The notes under the pieces were generated by a model. The model ran no database searches. It worked only from the letters and a program-made list of their open reading frames with translations, and had not been told where the DNA came from. The position numbers were made by a program, and so were the translations under genes. A DNA stretch of 22,463 nucleotides from Firmicutes bacterium UBA995 (GTDB lineage Bacteria; Bacillota; Sulfobacillia; UBA995), in the NCBI GenBank assembly GCA_002291985.1, contig DBBB01000056.1, positions 1 through 22,463 on the forward strand, in the 5' to 3' direction. Below, piece by piece: positions 1 to 7,822 of this stretch. Numbering within the stretch: position 1 is the first letter of the stretch; each line of letters starts with the position of its first letter.

Positions 1-527
1 CGATAACTATGGCGGTCTGTGATACAGCCGATGCTGTTCAGGCGGACGGTCAGATTCCCGATGCCCTCTCGCCGCAAGTATTCCACCGCCAGCGCGACCA
101 CTTCGACATCGGCCGCCGGTTCCGGGGCGCCGAACAGCTCGATACCCATCTGGGTGTGTTGCCGATATCGCCCGGACTGCGGACGCTCATACCGGAACAT
201 CGGCCCTATGTAGGAGAGCTTGACCGGTTGCGGGCCTTTGTGCAGGCCGTTCTCGAGGTAAGCGCGAGCGGCGGGGGCGGTGCCTTCCGGCCGCAGGGCG
301 AGCAGCCTGCCCGAACGATCAGGGAAGCTGTACAGCTCCTTGGCCACGATGTCACTGGTATCGCCAACGGTGCGCTGGAACAGCTCGGCATGTTCGAACA
401 GCGGCAGCAGGACCTCGGGGTAGCCGAACAGCCGGCACACTTCTCGAAACCGCTCCTCGCGCCGTCGCCAGCGCTCGCTGCGCGGCGGCAGCACGTCCGT
501 CGTGCCCCGGGGGCGGGTTGTAGACAT
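1..527 (-). CDS. hisS: Histidyl-tRNA synthetase, N-terminal part (runs off left edge)
   Basis: Cytoplasmic class II aminoacyl-tRNA synthetase that charges tRNA-His. The frame is open from an ATG at 527 to the window edge (175 complete codons, no stop). It shows the RGTTD start typical of HisRS (residues 7-11), the R-P-E-G-T substrate-binding segment (79-83), class II motif 2 with FRYERPQSGRYRQ (111-123), and the family stretch LNSIGC (163-168). A full enzyme is about 420 aa, so more than half lies outside. The RPQ-G-R-x-R-Q and LNSIG signatures favour catalytic HisS over the paralogue HisZ. It starts about 28 nt below a strong predicted promoter, and an AAAGGGG stretch lies roughly 12 nt before the ATG. 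It lies beside the recJ-apt-rel-dtd-MBL operon, as in many Bacillota, but a divergent membrane-protein gene separates it here, so it is transcribed on its own. Confidence 0.96.
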   Translation of the reverse strand, partial: MSTTRPRGTTDVLPPRSERWRRREERFREVCRLFGYPEVLLPLFEHAELFQRTVGDTSDIVAKELYSFPDRSGRLLALRPEGTAPAARAYLENGLHKGPQPVKLSYIGPMFRYERPQSGRYRQHTQMGIELFGAPEPAADVEVVALAVEYLRREGIGNLTVRLNSIGCITDRHSY

Positions 528-561
528 GAGGCGCCATGCCCCTTTCCATGGTCCTCGTTCC

Positions 562-590
562 ATTTTATCGATGCTCCCTGGTACCGTCAA
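562..590 (-). promoter_or_regulatory. Predicted sigma-A promoter of hisS
   Basis: Read on the minus strand, TTGACG (585-590) is followed after exactly 17 nt by TAAAAT (562-567). Both boxes match 5 of 6 bases of the vegetative consensus. Transcription would start near 555, leaving a leader of about 28 nt before the hisS ATG. That is too short for a T-box or another attenuator. Confidence 0.75.
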
Positions 591-678
591 CCGGTTCGAG
601 ATCTCCGCTCCAGCTAGAGGAATTGGGCCCTTGGCATGGAAGAAGTGCTAGCAGTCAACCCGGGGAGGGGGAAGCCGG

Positions 679-2091
679 GTGCCGAAGCCCCGCCGCCATA
701 ACCCCATGCCGCTCCTGGTATGGTCCAGCCTGTCCATCCTCACCCTTGGCATGATCGCCCTGATGCTCATCAGCTTCAGTCCTCCCAGTCTAGGTCTCCT
801 GTTCGAGGAATATCCGGACCACCAGGTGCACGGTTTCGAGACGCTGGAACTGTCGGGAAAATACCTGCGCCTCATCCTCGAGCATGGTCGGATCGTACCC
901 GTGCTCAGAGCAGGACAGGTGGGCGGGGCGGTGATCGTCGGCCGGGGTAGCTACCGGGTGGAGTTGCCGCCGGAAGCGGCGGCCCGCTTCGCCAGCCTCA
1001 CGGGCCTGGACGTCCTGGAAGACGGCATCCGCGCCGTTTACCTGCCCCTTGACTATCAGGGTCTCCAGGACCTGAAAGCCATCGCCGGGACCCGGGCGGT
1101 GGAAGATCCCGCCGCGGTTGAGACGGCGCGGGCGGTTCTGGCACGCAATCTTGACGACCCCGGGCTGTTACGTGTTTTTGGCGTTTTCCGGCGCTTCGCC
1201 GCGGGACCCACGTCCCTTGCCCGTATCGAGGGCTACGGGTACCCGGCTACCTACTACAGCGAGGGGGAACGGGTCGAGATCGTGGTGCCTTCGCTGGGAC
1301 GGGAAGGGCACTTCCGACTTGACCCCCCGGAGCAGCCAGGAGGATTCTTCGCCGTTCCCTCCACCCCGCCCCTGTCCTGGCCGGTTGCGGGGGGATTATT
1401 CGCCGTCGGGGTCTTGTTGCTCTTGGCCACGGTCTTCGCCCTGACCGCCGACTTCGATCGCCCGCCGGCGCACCCGCCGGCACGACGGGGACTGCTGGTG
1501 GCCTTGCTCGCCATCATGCCCCTGTTGGAGATGGGCGCCAGGTCGGTCTTGCCTCCCACAGCCTGGTCTGAGCTGGCAATCTACCTGGTGCTGGCCGGCG
1601 CAACCTTGCGCTACGCCCGGTTCGCCCGCTGGCCCGTGTCCTATCTCGGACTCCACGCCCGGCGGCTCCCCCGCGCCCTCCTTGCCGGCCTGATCGTCGG
1701 TACGGCCATGGTGCTCGGCGCCGCCCTGGCCGTACCCCGGGGATTCCACGCCATGGAGCCCGCGCGGCTTCTCGGGGTGAGCGTATGGTCATTGCTGGTG
1801 GCGGGGACGCTGCCGGAAATCTACTACCGGGGCCTACTCCACAATGTACTGGAACAGTACGCAGGGGGGCCCGCGGCAATCGTGGTCACTGCCTATCTCG
1901 CGGTCATGCCAAGAGCCGTCCCTTTACTCTTCACCGCACCCTTCGGCGCCATCCAGTGGATCGATGTGGCGGTGACTTCGCCCGCCGCGTTGCTGATCGC
2001 GGGTTACCTGTATCACCGGACCCGCAACCTGTTCGGGTCGGCAGCTCTCCTGGGACTCCTGGCCCTGCTGCCGCAGATACTACGCTTCTAG
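679..2091 (+). CDS. Membrane protein with degenerate CPBP (Abi)-like C-terminal domain
   Basis: 470 aa from a GTG start preceded by a GGGGAGGGGG ribosome binding site. One membrane segment lies near the N-terminus (about residues 11-33). A soluble, probably extracytoplasmic region follows (about 35-230), which I do not recognise. Then come roughly seven hydrophobic segments to the C-terminus. The last 150 residues look like the CPBP intramembrane protease fold: an LGLHARRLPRALLAG entry segment (about 324-337), then PEIYYRG (379-385) where active members have EExxxR. The first Glu is Pro here, and the later FxxxH and HxxxN/D-type motifs are not evident (YLAVMP; FGSAALLG). It is probably a non-catalytic homologue or an unrelated fold of similar pattern. 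It lies divergent from hisS and convergent with the MBL hydrolase (16-nt gap), interrupting the usual gene order. Function unknown. Confidence 0.85.
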   Translation: MPKPRRHNPMPLLVWSSLSILTLGMIALMLISFSPPSLGLLFEEYPDHQVHGFETLELSGKYLRLILEHGRIVPVLRAGQVGGAVIVGRGSYRVELPPEAAARFASLTGLDVLEDGIRAVYLPLDYQGLQDLKAIAGTRAVEDPAAVETARAVLARNLDDPGLLRVFGVFRRFAAGPTSLARIEGYGYPATYYSEGERVEIVVPSLGREGHFRLDPPEQPGGFFAVPSTPPLSWPVAGGLFAVGVLLLLATVFALTADFDRPPAHPPARRGLLVALLAIMPLLEMGARSVLPPTAWSELAIYLVLAGATLRYARFARWPVSYLGLHARRLPRALLAGLIVGTAMVLGAALAVPRGFHAMEPARLLGVSVWSLLVAGTLPEIYYRGLLHNVLEQYAGGPAAIVVTAYLAVMPRAVPLLFTAPFGAIQWIDVAVTSPAALLIAGYLYHRTRNLFGSAALLGLLALLPQILRF

Positions 2092-2107
2092 CCGTTACTC
2101 GAAACGA

Positions 2108-2734
2108 TCAACCCCGGAGGAAAGGATTCGAACACCGTTCCTGGCCAATGCTGGTCGCCTCGCCGTGTCCGGGCAAGACGCGCACCCCGTCGCCAAGAGG
2201 CAATAGCTTCTCGCGAATGCTGGCAATCAGGTCCTCCCAGCAGCCACCGGAGAGGTCGGTCCGCCCGACGGACCCGTTGAACAGGGTATCCCCGGTGAAG
2301 AGCAGATCGTCGTCCACCAGGAAGCAGGCGCTCCCGGGGGTATGGCCCGGCGTGAGGATCACGCGCAAGACCAGGTCGCCGACATTGACGGTGTCGCCGT
2401 CGGCCAGCAAGCGATCGGCCGGCGGCCCCCCCGAACCTTGTAGTAGCAGGCCGGCAAGCTGCCGTCCGGGACTGGTCAGCATCGGCGCATCCGGCGCCGC
2501 GATCAGTATGAGGGCGCCGCTGGCTTGTTTGACCGCGCCATTGGCCCCAACGTGGTCAAGGTGGCCATGGGTGTTGAGGATGTAGTCAATCGTGAATCCG
2601 GCTTCCCCGGCCGCTTCCACGATGCGGCCGGGGCTCCCGCCGGGGTCGATCACCGCCAGGCGCATCGTACTCTCACAGCCCAGGAGATAGCAGTTGGCAG
2701 CAAAGGGGCCGACAGGGAAACCTTTGCAGAACAC
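2108..2734 (-). CDS. MBL-fold metallo-hydrolase (glyoxalase II-like, YcbL type)
   Basis: Cytoplasmic metallo-beta-lactamase-fold hydrolase of the hydroxyacylglutathione-hydrolase-like group; the true substrate is unknown. The metal site is complete: H-G-H-L-D-H (residues 56-61), a TPGHTPGS segment carrying the third histidine, the bridging Asp in FTGDTLF, and the final His in LPGHG. Two GTG codons could start it. The one at 2743 directly abuts the AGAAGAG ribosome binding site. The one at 2734 sits 8 nt past AGAAGAGG and places VGP and NCY at the usual distance from the N-terminus, so it is preferred (208 aa). It is the last gene of the recJ-apt-rel-dtd operon, just downstream of dtd. This neighbourhood is common in Bacillota. 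Confidence 0.92.
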   Translation of the reverse strand: MFCKGFPVGPFAANCYLLGCESTMRLAVIDPGGSPGRIVEAAGEAGFTIDYILNTHGHLDHVGANGAVKQASGALILIAAPDAPMLTSPGRQLAGLLLQGSGGPPADRLLADGDTVNVGDLVLRVILTPGHTPGSACFLVDDDLLFTGDTLFNGSVGRTDLSGGCWEDLIASIREKLLPLGDGVRVLPGHGEATSIGQERCSNPFLRG

Positions 2735-2751
2735 GACCTTCACCTCTTCTT

Positions 2752-3201
2752 CTAGAACGACCGCTCCGAGTCCATGAGGATGGTGACCGGCCCATCATTG
2801 ACCAGCGACACCTGCATCCGGGCACCGTACTCCCCGGTGACCACCGGCAAACCCAGGTCCCGCAGACGGGCTACATAACTGAAGTACAACTCCTCCCCTC
2901 GCTGCCGGGCGGCGGCCCGGCCGAAACTGGGGCGGAGTCCCCGCCACACATCCCCATACAGGGTAAACTGCGAGACCACCAGAACTTCCCCGTTCACGTC
3001 CAGGGCCGATCGGTTGAGCTTGCCTTCGTCATCGTCGAATATCCGCAACCGGGCGGTGCGCTCGGCCAGGCACTCGGCGTCCCCCGGCCCGTCCCGGTCG
3101 CCAATGCCCAACAAGACCAGCAGGCCCGCGCCAATCGCGCCCACCCGGCGCCCCCCGGCGTCAACGGCGGCGCCGCTCACGCGTTGCACCACTGCTCTCA
3201 G
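2752..3201 (-). CDS. dtd: D-aminoacyl-tRNA deacylase
   Basis: Hydrolyses D-amino acids (and glycine mischarged on tRNA-Ala) from tRNA, a chiral proofreading step in translation. The active-site segments are intact: SQFTLYGD (about residues 77-84) and the cross-subunit Gly-cisPro loop in NDGPVT (135-140). The homodimeric family is about 145-150 aa; this is 149 aa if the near-universal N-terminus (M)RAVVQRVS is included. That N-terminus is encoded from a CTG at 3199-3201. The only standard start after the preceding stop is a GTG at 3192, which would remove the first three residues. A GGGGTGGTGG stretch about 6 nt before the CTG could be its ribosome binding site. It lies 31 nt after rel and 17 nt before the MBL gene in the same operon. 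Identity is certain; the start is not. Confidence 0.95.
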   Translation of the reverse strand: MRAVVQRVSGAAVDAGGRRVGAIGAGLLVLLGIGDRDGPGDAECLAERTARLRIFDDDEGKLNRSALDVNGEVLVVSQFTLYGDVWRGLRPSFGRAAARQRGEELYFSYVARLRDLGLPVVTGEYGARMQVSLVNDGPVTILMDSERSF

Positions 3202-3232
3202 TGCCGTCCACCACCCCGGCTCGCCAGATCGA

Positions 3233-5434
3233 TCACCCGCTCCTGGTAGTCACTCGGCCGACGCTGTACACGTCCCTGACGCGGGACAGCCGTTCCGTGA
3301 GGTATTTCAGGTGGCCGAGATCGCGGATTTCCAGCACGAGGTCGATGGTGGCCACCCGGTTCGCGTCCGCCCGCGCGTTGACCGAGTTCACATTGGTGCG
3401 CGTGTCGGCTATGGCATTGAGGATTTCCGACAGGAGGCCCGGCCGGTCAAAGGCGCTTATTTCGAGTTCCGCCGGGAAGGTCCCGCCCGTGTCCACGTCC
3501 CACGCCACCTCGATCAACCTCTCCTCCTCGCCGCGGAAGTGGGCCAGACTGGGACAGTCCCTCCGGTGTACCGACACCCCCCTGCCCCGGGTCACGTAGC
3601 CGATGATGGGATCGCCGGGCACGGGGTTGCAGCACCTCGCGAACCGCAGCAAGATGTTGTCTACGCCCTTTACGCGGACCCCCTGGCTGGGCTTGCCATA
3701 CCCCGACCAGGGTTTGACGTCCCCTTCGGCCGCCGCCCGCTCCGAGAGCAGCGTCTCGGGAAGTCTCTCCTCTTGAGCCAGGGCCTCTCGGAGCCTCTGG
3801 GCCACGAAACTGGCCGTGAGCGACCCCGCCCCGACTCCCGCCCAAAGGTCATCGGCCCCCACCAGGTTGAGATGCCGGCGGATGACATCCAGGACTTGAT
3901 TGCGCAAGCCGGCCGGATAGGTATCGGGCTCCACGCCGTGCCGCCTCAACTCCCGGTCGACCAGTTCCCGGCCCCGGGCGACGTTGGTTTGCCAGGCCTC
4001 GCGCTTGAACCAGTGACGGATGCGCGATCGGGCGCTGCTGGTCCTGGCCAGGTTAAGCCAATCCCAGCTAGGACCGGCAGCCTTCCGGGAAGTGAGGATC
4101 TCCACGATGTCGCCGTTGGCGAGCTGGTAGTGTAAAGGGGCGATGCGTCCGTTGACCTTCGCCCCAATGCACCGGTGGCCCACATCGGTATGGATGCGAT
4201 AAGCGAAATCGATAGGCGTGGCGCCCGCCGGCAACTCGATGATGTCGCTCCTGGGGGTGAATACGTACACCACGTCCGCCAGCAGTTCCGTCTTCAGCGC
4301 CTGCAGGAACTCCTGGGGATCCCGCAAGTCCTGCTGCCACTCGAGGGTCTGGCGCAGCCAGGCAAGTTTCTCCTCGAAGCCCTTGTCCCCGGCGCGGTCA
4401 CGTTCCTTGTAGCGCCAGTGAGCCGCGATGCCGTATTCGGCCGTCCGGTGCATTTCCCCGGTGCGGATCTGTATCTCTACCGGCTCGCCCTCCGGCCCCA
4501 CCACCGTCGTGTGCAGAGACTTGTACATGTTGGGCTTGGGAGAGGCGATGAAGTCCTTGACCCTCCCCGGCAGGGGCTTCCACAGGGAGTGTACCACCCC
4601 GAGTATCCCGTAGCAGTCTCGCTCAGTTCCGGTGATGACGCGGATGGCGATCAAGTCGTATATGTCCTGAAAGTCCCGACCTTGCTCGTACATTTTCCGG
4701 TATATGCTGTAGAAGTGTTTGGCCCGGCCCTGTATGTCCGCGGAGATCCCCTCGACGGCCAGGCGCTCTTTCAACGCAGTAATGGCCTGAGCGATGATGG
4801 CTTCCCTTTCGCTCCGGCGCCTGGCCACGAGGTCCACGAGTTCCCGGTAGCGAACCGGGTCGAGATGGCGCAAGGCGAGGTCTTCCAGTTCCATCTTCAT
4901 CCGATTGATGCCCAAGCGATGGGCCAGGGGCGCGAAGATCTCGATCGTCTCCTCGGCGATGTGGCGGCGGGCATCCGGCTGGAGGTAACCGAGCGTTCGC
5001 AGGTTGTGCAGGCGGTCGGCCAGCTTGATCAGTATGACCCGGATGTCGCGGGCCATGGCCAGGAACATCTTCCGCAAGTTCTCTACCTGTTCATCCTCCG
5101 CGGACCGCAACTCCAGCCGGGAGAGGCGGGTCACCCCGTCCACCAGTTGGGCCACCTCGTCGCCGAATGCCTCCTGGACGGCCTCCAGGGTCACGGGCGT
5201 ATCCTCAACCACATCATGCAGCAGCGCCGCCGCGATGACCGTTGTGTCCAGTTCCAGTTCGGCGAGGATGTGAGCGACGGCCAGGGGGTGCTCGATGAAA
5301 GCGTCGCCGGAAACGCGGCATTGACCCTCATGCGCACCCCTGGCGAACTCATGCGCGCGTTCGATGACGCCGGTGTCCGCACCGGCGGTAGCGGCCAGTA
5401 CCTTCTCCTTCAAACCGGTCAGGTCCTGGCCCAT
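3233..5434 (-). CDS. rel: Bifunctional (p)ppGpp synthetase/hydrolase (RelA/SpoT family)
   Basis: Makes and degrades the stringent-response alarmone (p)ppGpp. 733 aa, normal for long Rel enzymes. The hydrolase domain is intact: His49, His73-Asp74, the EDT at 77-79, and KLADRLHN with Asp140. The synthetase domain carries FYSIYRKM (241-248), RVKDFIASPKPN (291-302) and YKSLHTT (304-310). The basic RxKD signature is that of bifunctional, manganese-type enzymes, with Val where Phe is usual. A TGS domain (about 385-450), a conserved cysteine segment RFARCCNP and a C-terminal ACT domain (about 650-733) complete the regulatory half. The ATG start is 7 nt past the apt stop, with AGCAGG as a modest ribosome binding site. 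The operon position after recJ and apt is typical of Bacillota. Confidence 0.98.
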   Translation of the reverse strand: MGQDLTGLKEKVLAATAGADTGVIERAHEFARGAHEGQCRVSGDAFIEHPLAVAHILAELELDTTVIAAALLHDVVEDTPVTLEAVQEAFGDEVAQLVDGVTRLSRLELRSAEDEQVENLRKMFLAMARDIRVILIKLADRLHNLRTLGYLQPDARRHIAEETIEIFAPLAHRLGINRMKMELEDLALRHLDPVRYRELVDLVARRRSEREAIIAQAITALKERLAVEGISADIQGRAKHFYSIYRKMYEQGRDFQDIYDLIAIRVITGTERDCYGILGVVHSLWKPLPGRVKDFIASPKPNMYKSLHTTVVGPEGEPVEIQIRTGEMHRTAEYGIAAHWRYKERDRAGDKGFEEKLAWLRQTLEWQQDLRDPQEFLQALKTELLADVVYVFTPRSDIIELPAGATPIDFAYRIHTDVGHRCIGAKVNGRIAPLHYQLANGDIVEILTSRKAAGPSWDWLNLARTSSARSRIRHWFKREAWQTNVARGRELVDRELRRHGVEPDTYPAGLRNQVLDVIRRHLNLVGADDLWAGVGAGSLTASFVAQRLREALAQEERLPETLLSERAAAEGDVKPWSGYGKPSQGVRVKGVDNILLRFARCCNPVPGDPIIGYVTRGRGVSVHRRDCPSLAHFRGEEERLIEVAWDVDTGGTFPAELEISAFDRPGLLSEILNAIADTRTNVNSVNARADANRVATIDLVLEIRDLGHLKYLTERLSRVRDVYSVGRVTTRSG

Positions 5435-5441
5435 GGCCTGC

Positions 5442-5960
5442 TCAGAACTGGATCAGGGAGGTTACCTCGTAGCCCTTGAGGCGCTCCCGTCCGTTCAGGT
5501 AGGTAAGCTCGATCAGGAAACCGACGCCCACCACCGCCACTCCCAGCCGGCGGACGAGGTCCAGGGTGGCGATGACCGTGCCCCCGGTAGCCAGGAGATC
5601 GTCGACCACCAGCACCCTCCGGCATCCCTCCAGCGAGTCGAGGTGAATCTCAAGAGCATCTTGCCCGTATTCCAGGAGGTATTCGCCTCGAAGGGTCCGG
5701 GCGGGAAGTTTCCCCGGCTTGCGCACGGGGACGAAGCCGGCGCCAAGTTCGTACGCCACCGTTGCCCCGACGATGAATCCGCGGGCTTCTGGCCCCACCA
5801 CCATGTCGACCCCCCGGTCGCGGTAAACGGCGGCCAGCGAGCGGATGGCTTGCCGCCAGGCGGGACCGTCGCGCAGGAGCGTGGTAATATCACGGAACCG
5901 GATCCCCGGCTTGGGGAAGTCGGGGATCTCCCGGACCAGGGTTCTGAGGTCAACTTCCAT
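5442..5960 (-). CDS. apt: Adenine phosphoribosyltransferase
   Basis: Purine salvage enzyme that converts adenine and PRPP to AMP. 172 aa from the ATG at 5960, the standard length. A longer frame exists upstream, but the family N-terminus begins at MEVDLRTLVREIPDFPKPGI. Key segments are FRDIT (22-26), GPEARGF (56-62) and the PRPP-binding loop VLVVDDLLATGGT (116-128). The start overlaps the end of recJ by 11 nt, and rel follows after 7 nt, so translation is likely coupled across all three. Confidence 0.97.
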   Translation of the reverse strand: MEVDLRTLVREIPDFPKPGIRFRDITTLLRDGPAWRQAIRSLAAVYRDRGVDMVVGPEARGFIVGATVAYELGAGFVPVRKPGKLPARTLRGEYLLEYGQDALEIHLDSLEGCRRVLVVDDLLATGGTVIATLDLVRRLGVAVVGVGFLIELTYLNGRERLKGYEVTSLIQF

Positions 5961-7674
5961 CGGTCTCGTCCCTCCGATCGCCGTCCGGGATGTCGAAGTC
6001 CCGCACGGCCAGGGTGAGCGACTCCCGGCCATTCCAGCGCTCGAGGAGCGGAGTGAATGCCAGGTCAAGCTCCGAAACTCCGGCCAACCGGTCCAGGCTA
6101 TCGCCCATACGGAACGCCATGGCCCGCAAGGATCCAGCTCCGGGGCCCAAGGTCAGTCGCAGATGAGCACCATCTTGCCCGACTGCCCGGCAGTCGGCCA
6201 GCGGCGCCTCCCGGAGCACAAAGAGGGGAGGGGGGTTGCCATGACCGCAGGGTTCGAGTAGCGCCAACTCGCGGACAAGCTGGCCGTCTATCTCTTTTGC
6301 TGTCACCTCGGCCTCCACCATCATTCGCGGTCTGCGATCGCCCGGCGCCAGGCTACTGCCGGCCACTTCCTGCAGGCGCTCCGCGAACTCGGTCACCCGG
6401 CCGGCGTCGAGCACCAGGCCGGCCGCCCCCGGGTGTCCCCCGTAAGATTCGAGCAGATCGTGACAGGCCCGCAAGGCTTGCAGCATGTCGAACCCGGGCA
6501 GTCCCCGCGCCGACCCCCGGGCCTTGCTTCCTTCGATGGTGAGCAACACGGTCGGCAGCCGGTGTCTTTCGACCAGGCGAGCGGCGCCGATGCCCAGTAC
6601 CCCGGTGGGCCAGCCCGCCCGGGCCAGCACGAGACACGCGCCGCCCGCGTGGCTGGCGGCCACCATCTCCTCGGCCTCCTTCACCATCTGTGCTTCCAGC
6701 GACCGCCGGTCCCGGTTGAATTCCTCCAGTTGGCCGACAAGGGTACGGGCGCGTCCCCCGTCGTCGGTCAGCAGGATCTCGGCGGCAACTTCTGCCCGGC
6801 CCATCCGTCCCGCAGCGTTGAGCCGGGGTCCGAGCCCATAGATGACCTTCCCTGCCGTGACGTCTCCCGACGTCGCCCCGCTTGCCGCCAGCAACTGCTG
6901 CAGCCCTGGACGGGAGGTGGTGCGGAGCGTGGCCAATCCTCGCCTCACGAGAAGCCGATTCTCGCCGAGCAGGGGCACGGCGTCGGCTATGGTCCCCACG
7001 GCCACCAGATCGAGGTACTCCTCCCACCCGCCCTCCGGCAACATGGCCTGCGCCAGTTTGAAGGCCACGCCCACTCCCGCGAGTTCCTTGAAAGGATAGC
7101 CGCACCCCTGCCGCAAGGGATTGAGTACCGCGGCCGCCGGTGGCAAGCAGGGTCCCGGCGCATGGTGATCCGTTATCACCAGATCCATGCCAAGCCGTGC
7201 GGCCAATTCCGCCTCGGCGATCGCGGTGATGCCCGAGTCCACCGTCACCACCAGTCGCGTCCCCCGGGCGGCCAGTTCTCGCAAGGCTGCGTCTTTCAGA
7301 CCATATCCTTCCTCCAGGCGGTCGGGGATGTAGTAGTCCACCCGGCCACCAATCCGGCGCAGGCAAGCAACGAGCAGTGCCATCCCCGTCAGGCCGTCGG
7401 CATCGTAGTCGCCATACACTACGATGGGTTCCCCCCGGCGGACCGCCCGCATAATCCGCTGCCTCGCTCGCTCCATGTCGGCCATGGCCATGGGGTCGTA
7501 CAACTCACCGTCGGCGGACAGAAAAGCTCGGGCCTTCTCGGGTTCGGCCAGGCCGCGACCAACCAGCACGGCGGCTAAAACTCGACTCACCCCGAGTTCC
7601 GCACCGAGCGAGACAACCCGTTCGGGGTCGGGCCGCCCGACCACCCATTCCACCCGCGACGCCGGGGGAGTCAC
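5950..7674 (-). CDS. recJ: Single-stranded-DNA 5'-3' exonuclease RecJ
   Basis: DHH-superfamily exonuclease of recombination and mismatch/base-excision repair. Catalytic motifs: DYDADG (residues 89-94), VDSG (145-148) and the DHH triad (169-171). The DHHA1 part has YGGHPGAAG (411-419), followed by a C-terminal OB-like region. The frame stays open to 7854, but the GTG at 7674 is preferred. It gives 574 aa (the usual RecJ length is about 570), has GGAGG about 10 nt upstream, and its GTG overlaps the TGA of the small membrane ORF before it (GTGA), as in coupled genes. The extra 60 upstream residues are Gly/Pro/Arg-rich and look non-coding. Confidence 0.96.
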   Translation of the reverse strand: MTPPASRVEWVVGRPDPERVVSLGAELGVSRVLAAVLVGRGLAEPEKARAFLSADGELYDPMAMADMERARQRIMRAVRRGEPIVVYGDYDADGLTGMALLVACLRRIGGRVDYYIPDRLEEGYGLKDAALRELAARGTRLVVTVDSGITAIAEAELAARLGMDLVITDHHAPGPCLPPAAAVLNPLRQGCGYPFKELAGVGVAFKLAQAMLPEGGWEEYLDLVAVGTIADAVPLLGENRLLVRRGLATLRTTSRPGLQQLLAASGATSGDVTAGKVIYGLGPRLNAAGRMGRAEVAAEILLTDDGGRARTLVGQLEEFNRDRRSLEAQMVKEAEEMVAASHAGGACLVLARAGWPTGVLGIGAARLVERHRLPTVLLTIEGSKARGSARGLPGFDMLQALRACHDLLESYGGHPGAAGLVLDAGRVTEFAERLQEVAGSSLAPGDRRPRMMVEAEVTAKEIDGQLVRELALLEPCGHGNPPPLFVLREAPLADCRAVGQDGAHLRLTLGPGAGSLRAMAFRMGDSLDRLAGVSELDLAFTPLLERWNGRESLTLAVRDFDIPDGDRRDETDGS

Positions 7675-7790
7675 GTCTGATTGGCCTCCGCTCCGGTGTC
7701 TGCCTTTGCCCCCCGGACGGCCGCCTGGGCATTTTGCAGGGCAAACACCGTCACCAGCAAGGCCGCCGGAAAAAATAAACCCAGGGCCAA
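7671..7790 (-). CDS. Small single-pass membrane protein upstream of recJ (LapA-like start)
   Basis: 39-aa reading frame from a TTG start with AAGGGGTGGTGGG just upstream, preceded by an in-frame stop. It encodes one hydrophobic helix (about residues 1-19) ending in VFALQNAQAAV (15-25), then a polar tail. TM-FALQN-x-Q resembles the first membrane helix of LapA/DUF1049 proteins, which in several Bacillota are encoded directly before recJ. Here everything after that helix is missing. Its TGA overlaps the recJ GTG by 2 nt, the strongest sign that it is translated. It could be a genuine microprotein, a truncated LapA remnant, or a chance frame kept open as a coupling leader. Confidence 0.5.
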   Translation of the reverse strand: MALGLFFPAALLVTVFALQNAQAAVRGAKADTGAEANQT

Positions 7791-7822
7791 CGTCCCACCA
7801 CCCCTTCAAGCCAGGCGCTAAC

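Noticed and set aside
9..617. 202-codon plus-strand frame at the left edge
   Set aside because: The minus strand of the same stretch encodes clear HisRS motifs without stops.
3014..5479. Long plus-strand open frames (373 and 434 codons) opposite rel and dtd
   Set aside because: They lie antisense to strongly conserved genes, have Pro/Arg/Gly-rich unfolded-looking translations with no family motifs, and reflect high third-position GC.
6433..7578. 381-codon plus-strand frame opposite recJ
   Set aside because: recJ on the other strand carries all DHH motifs; this frame is a GC-driven shadow without recognisable features.
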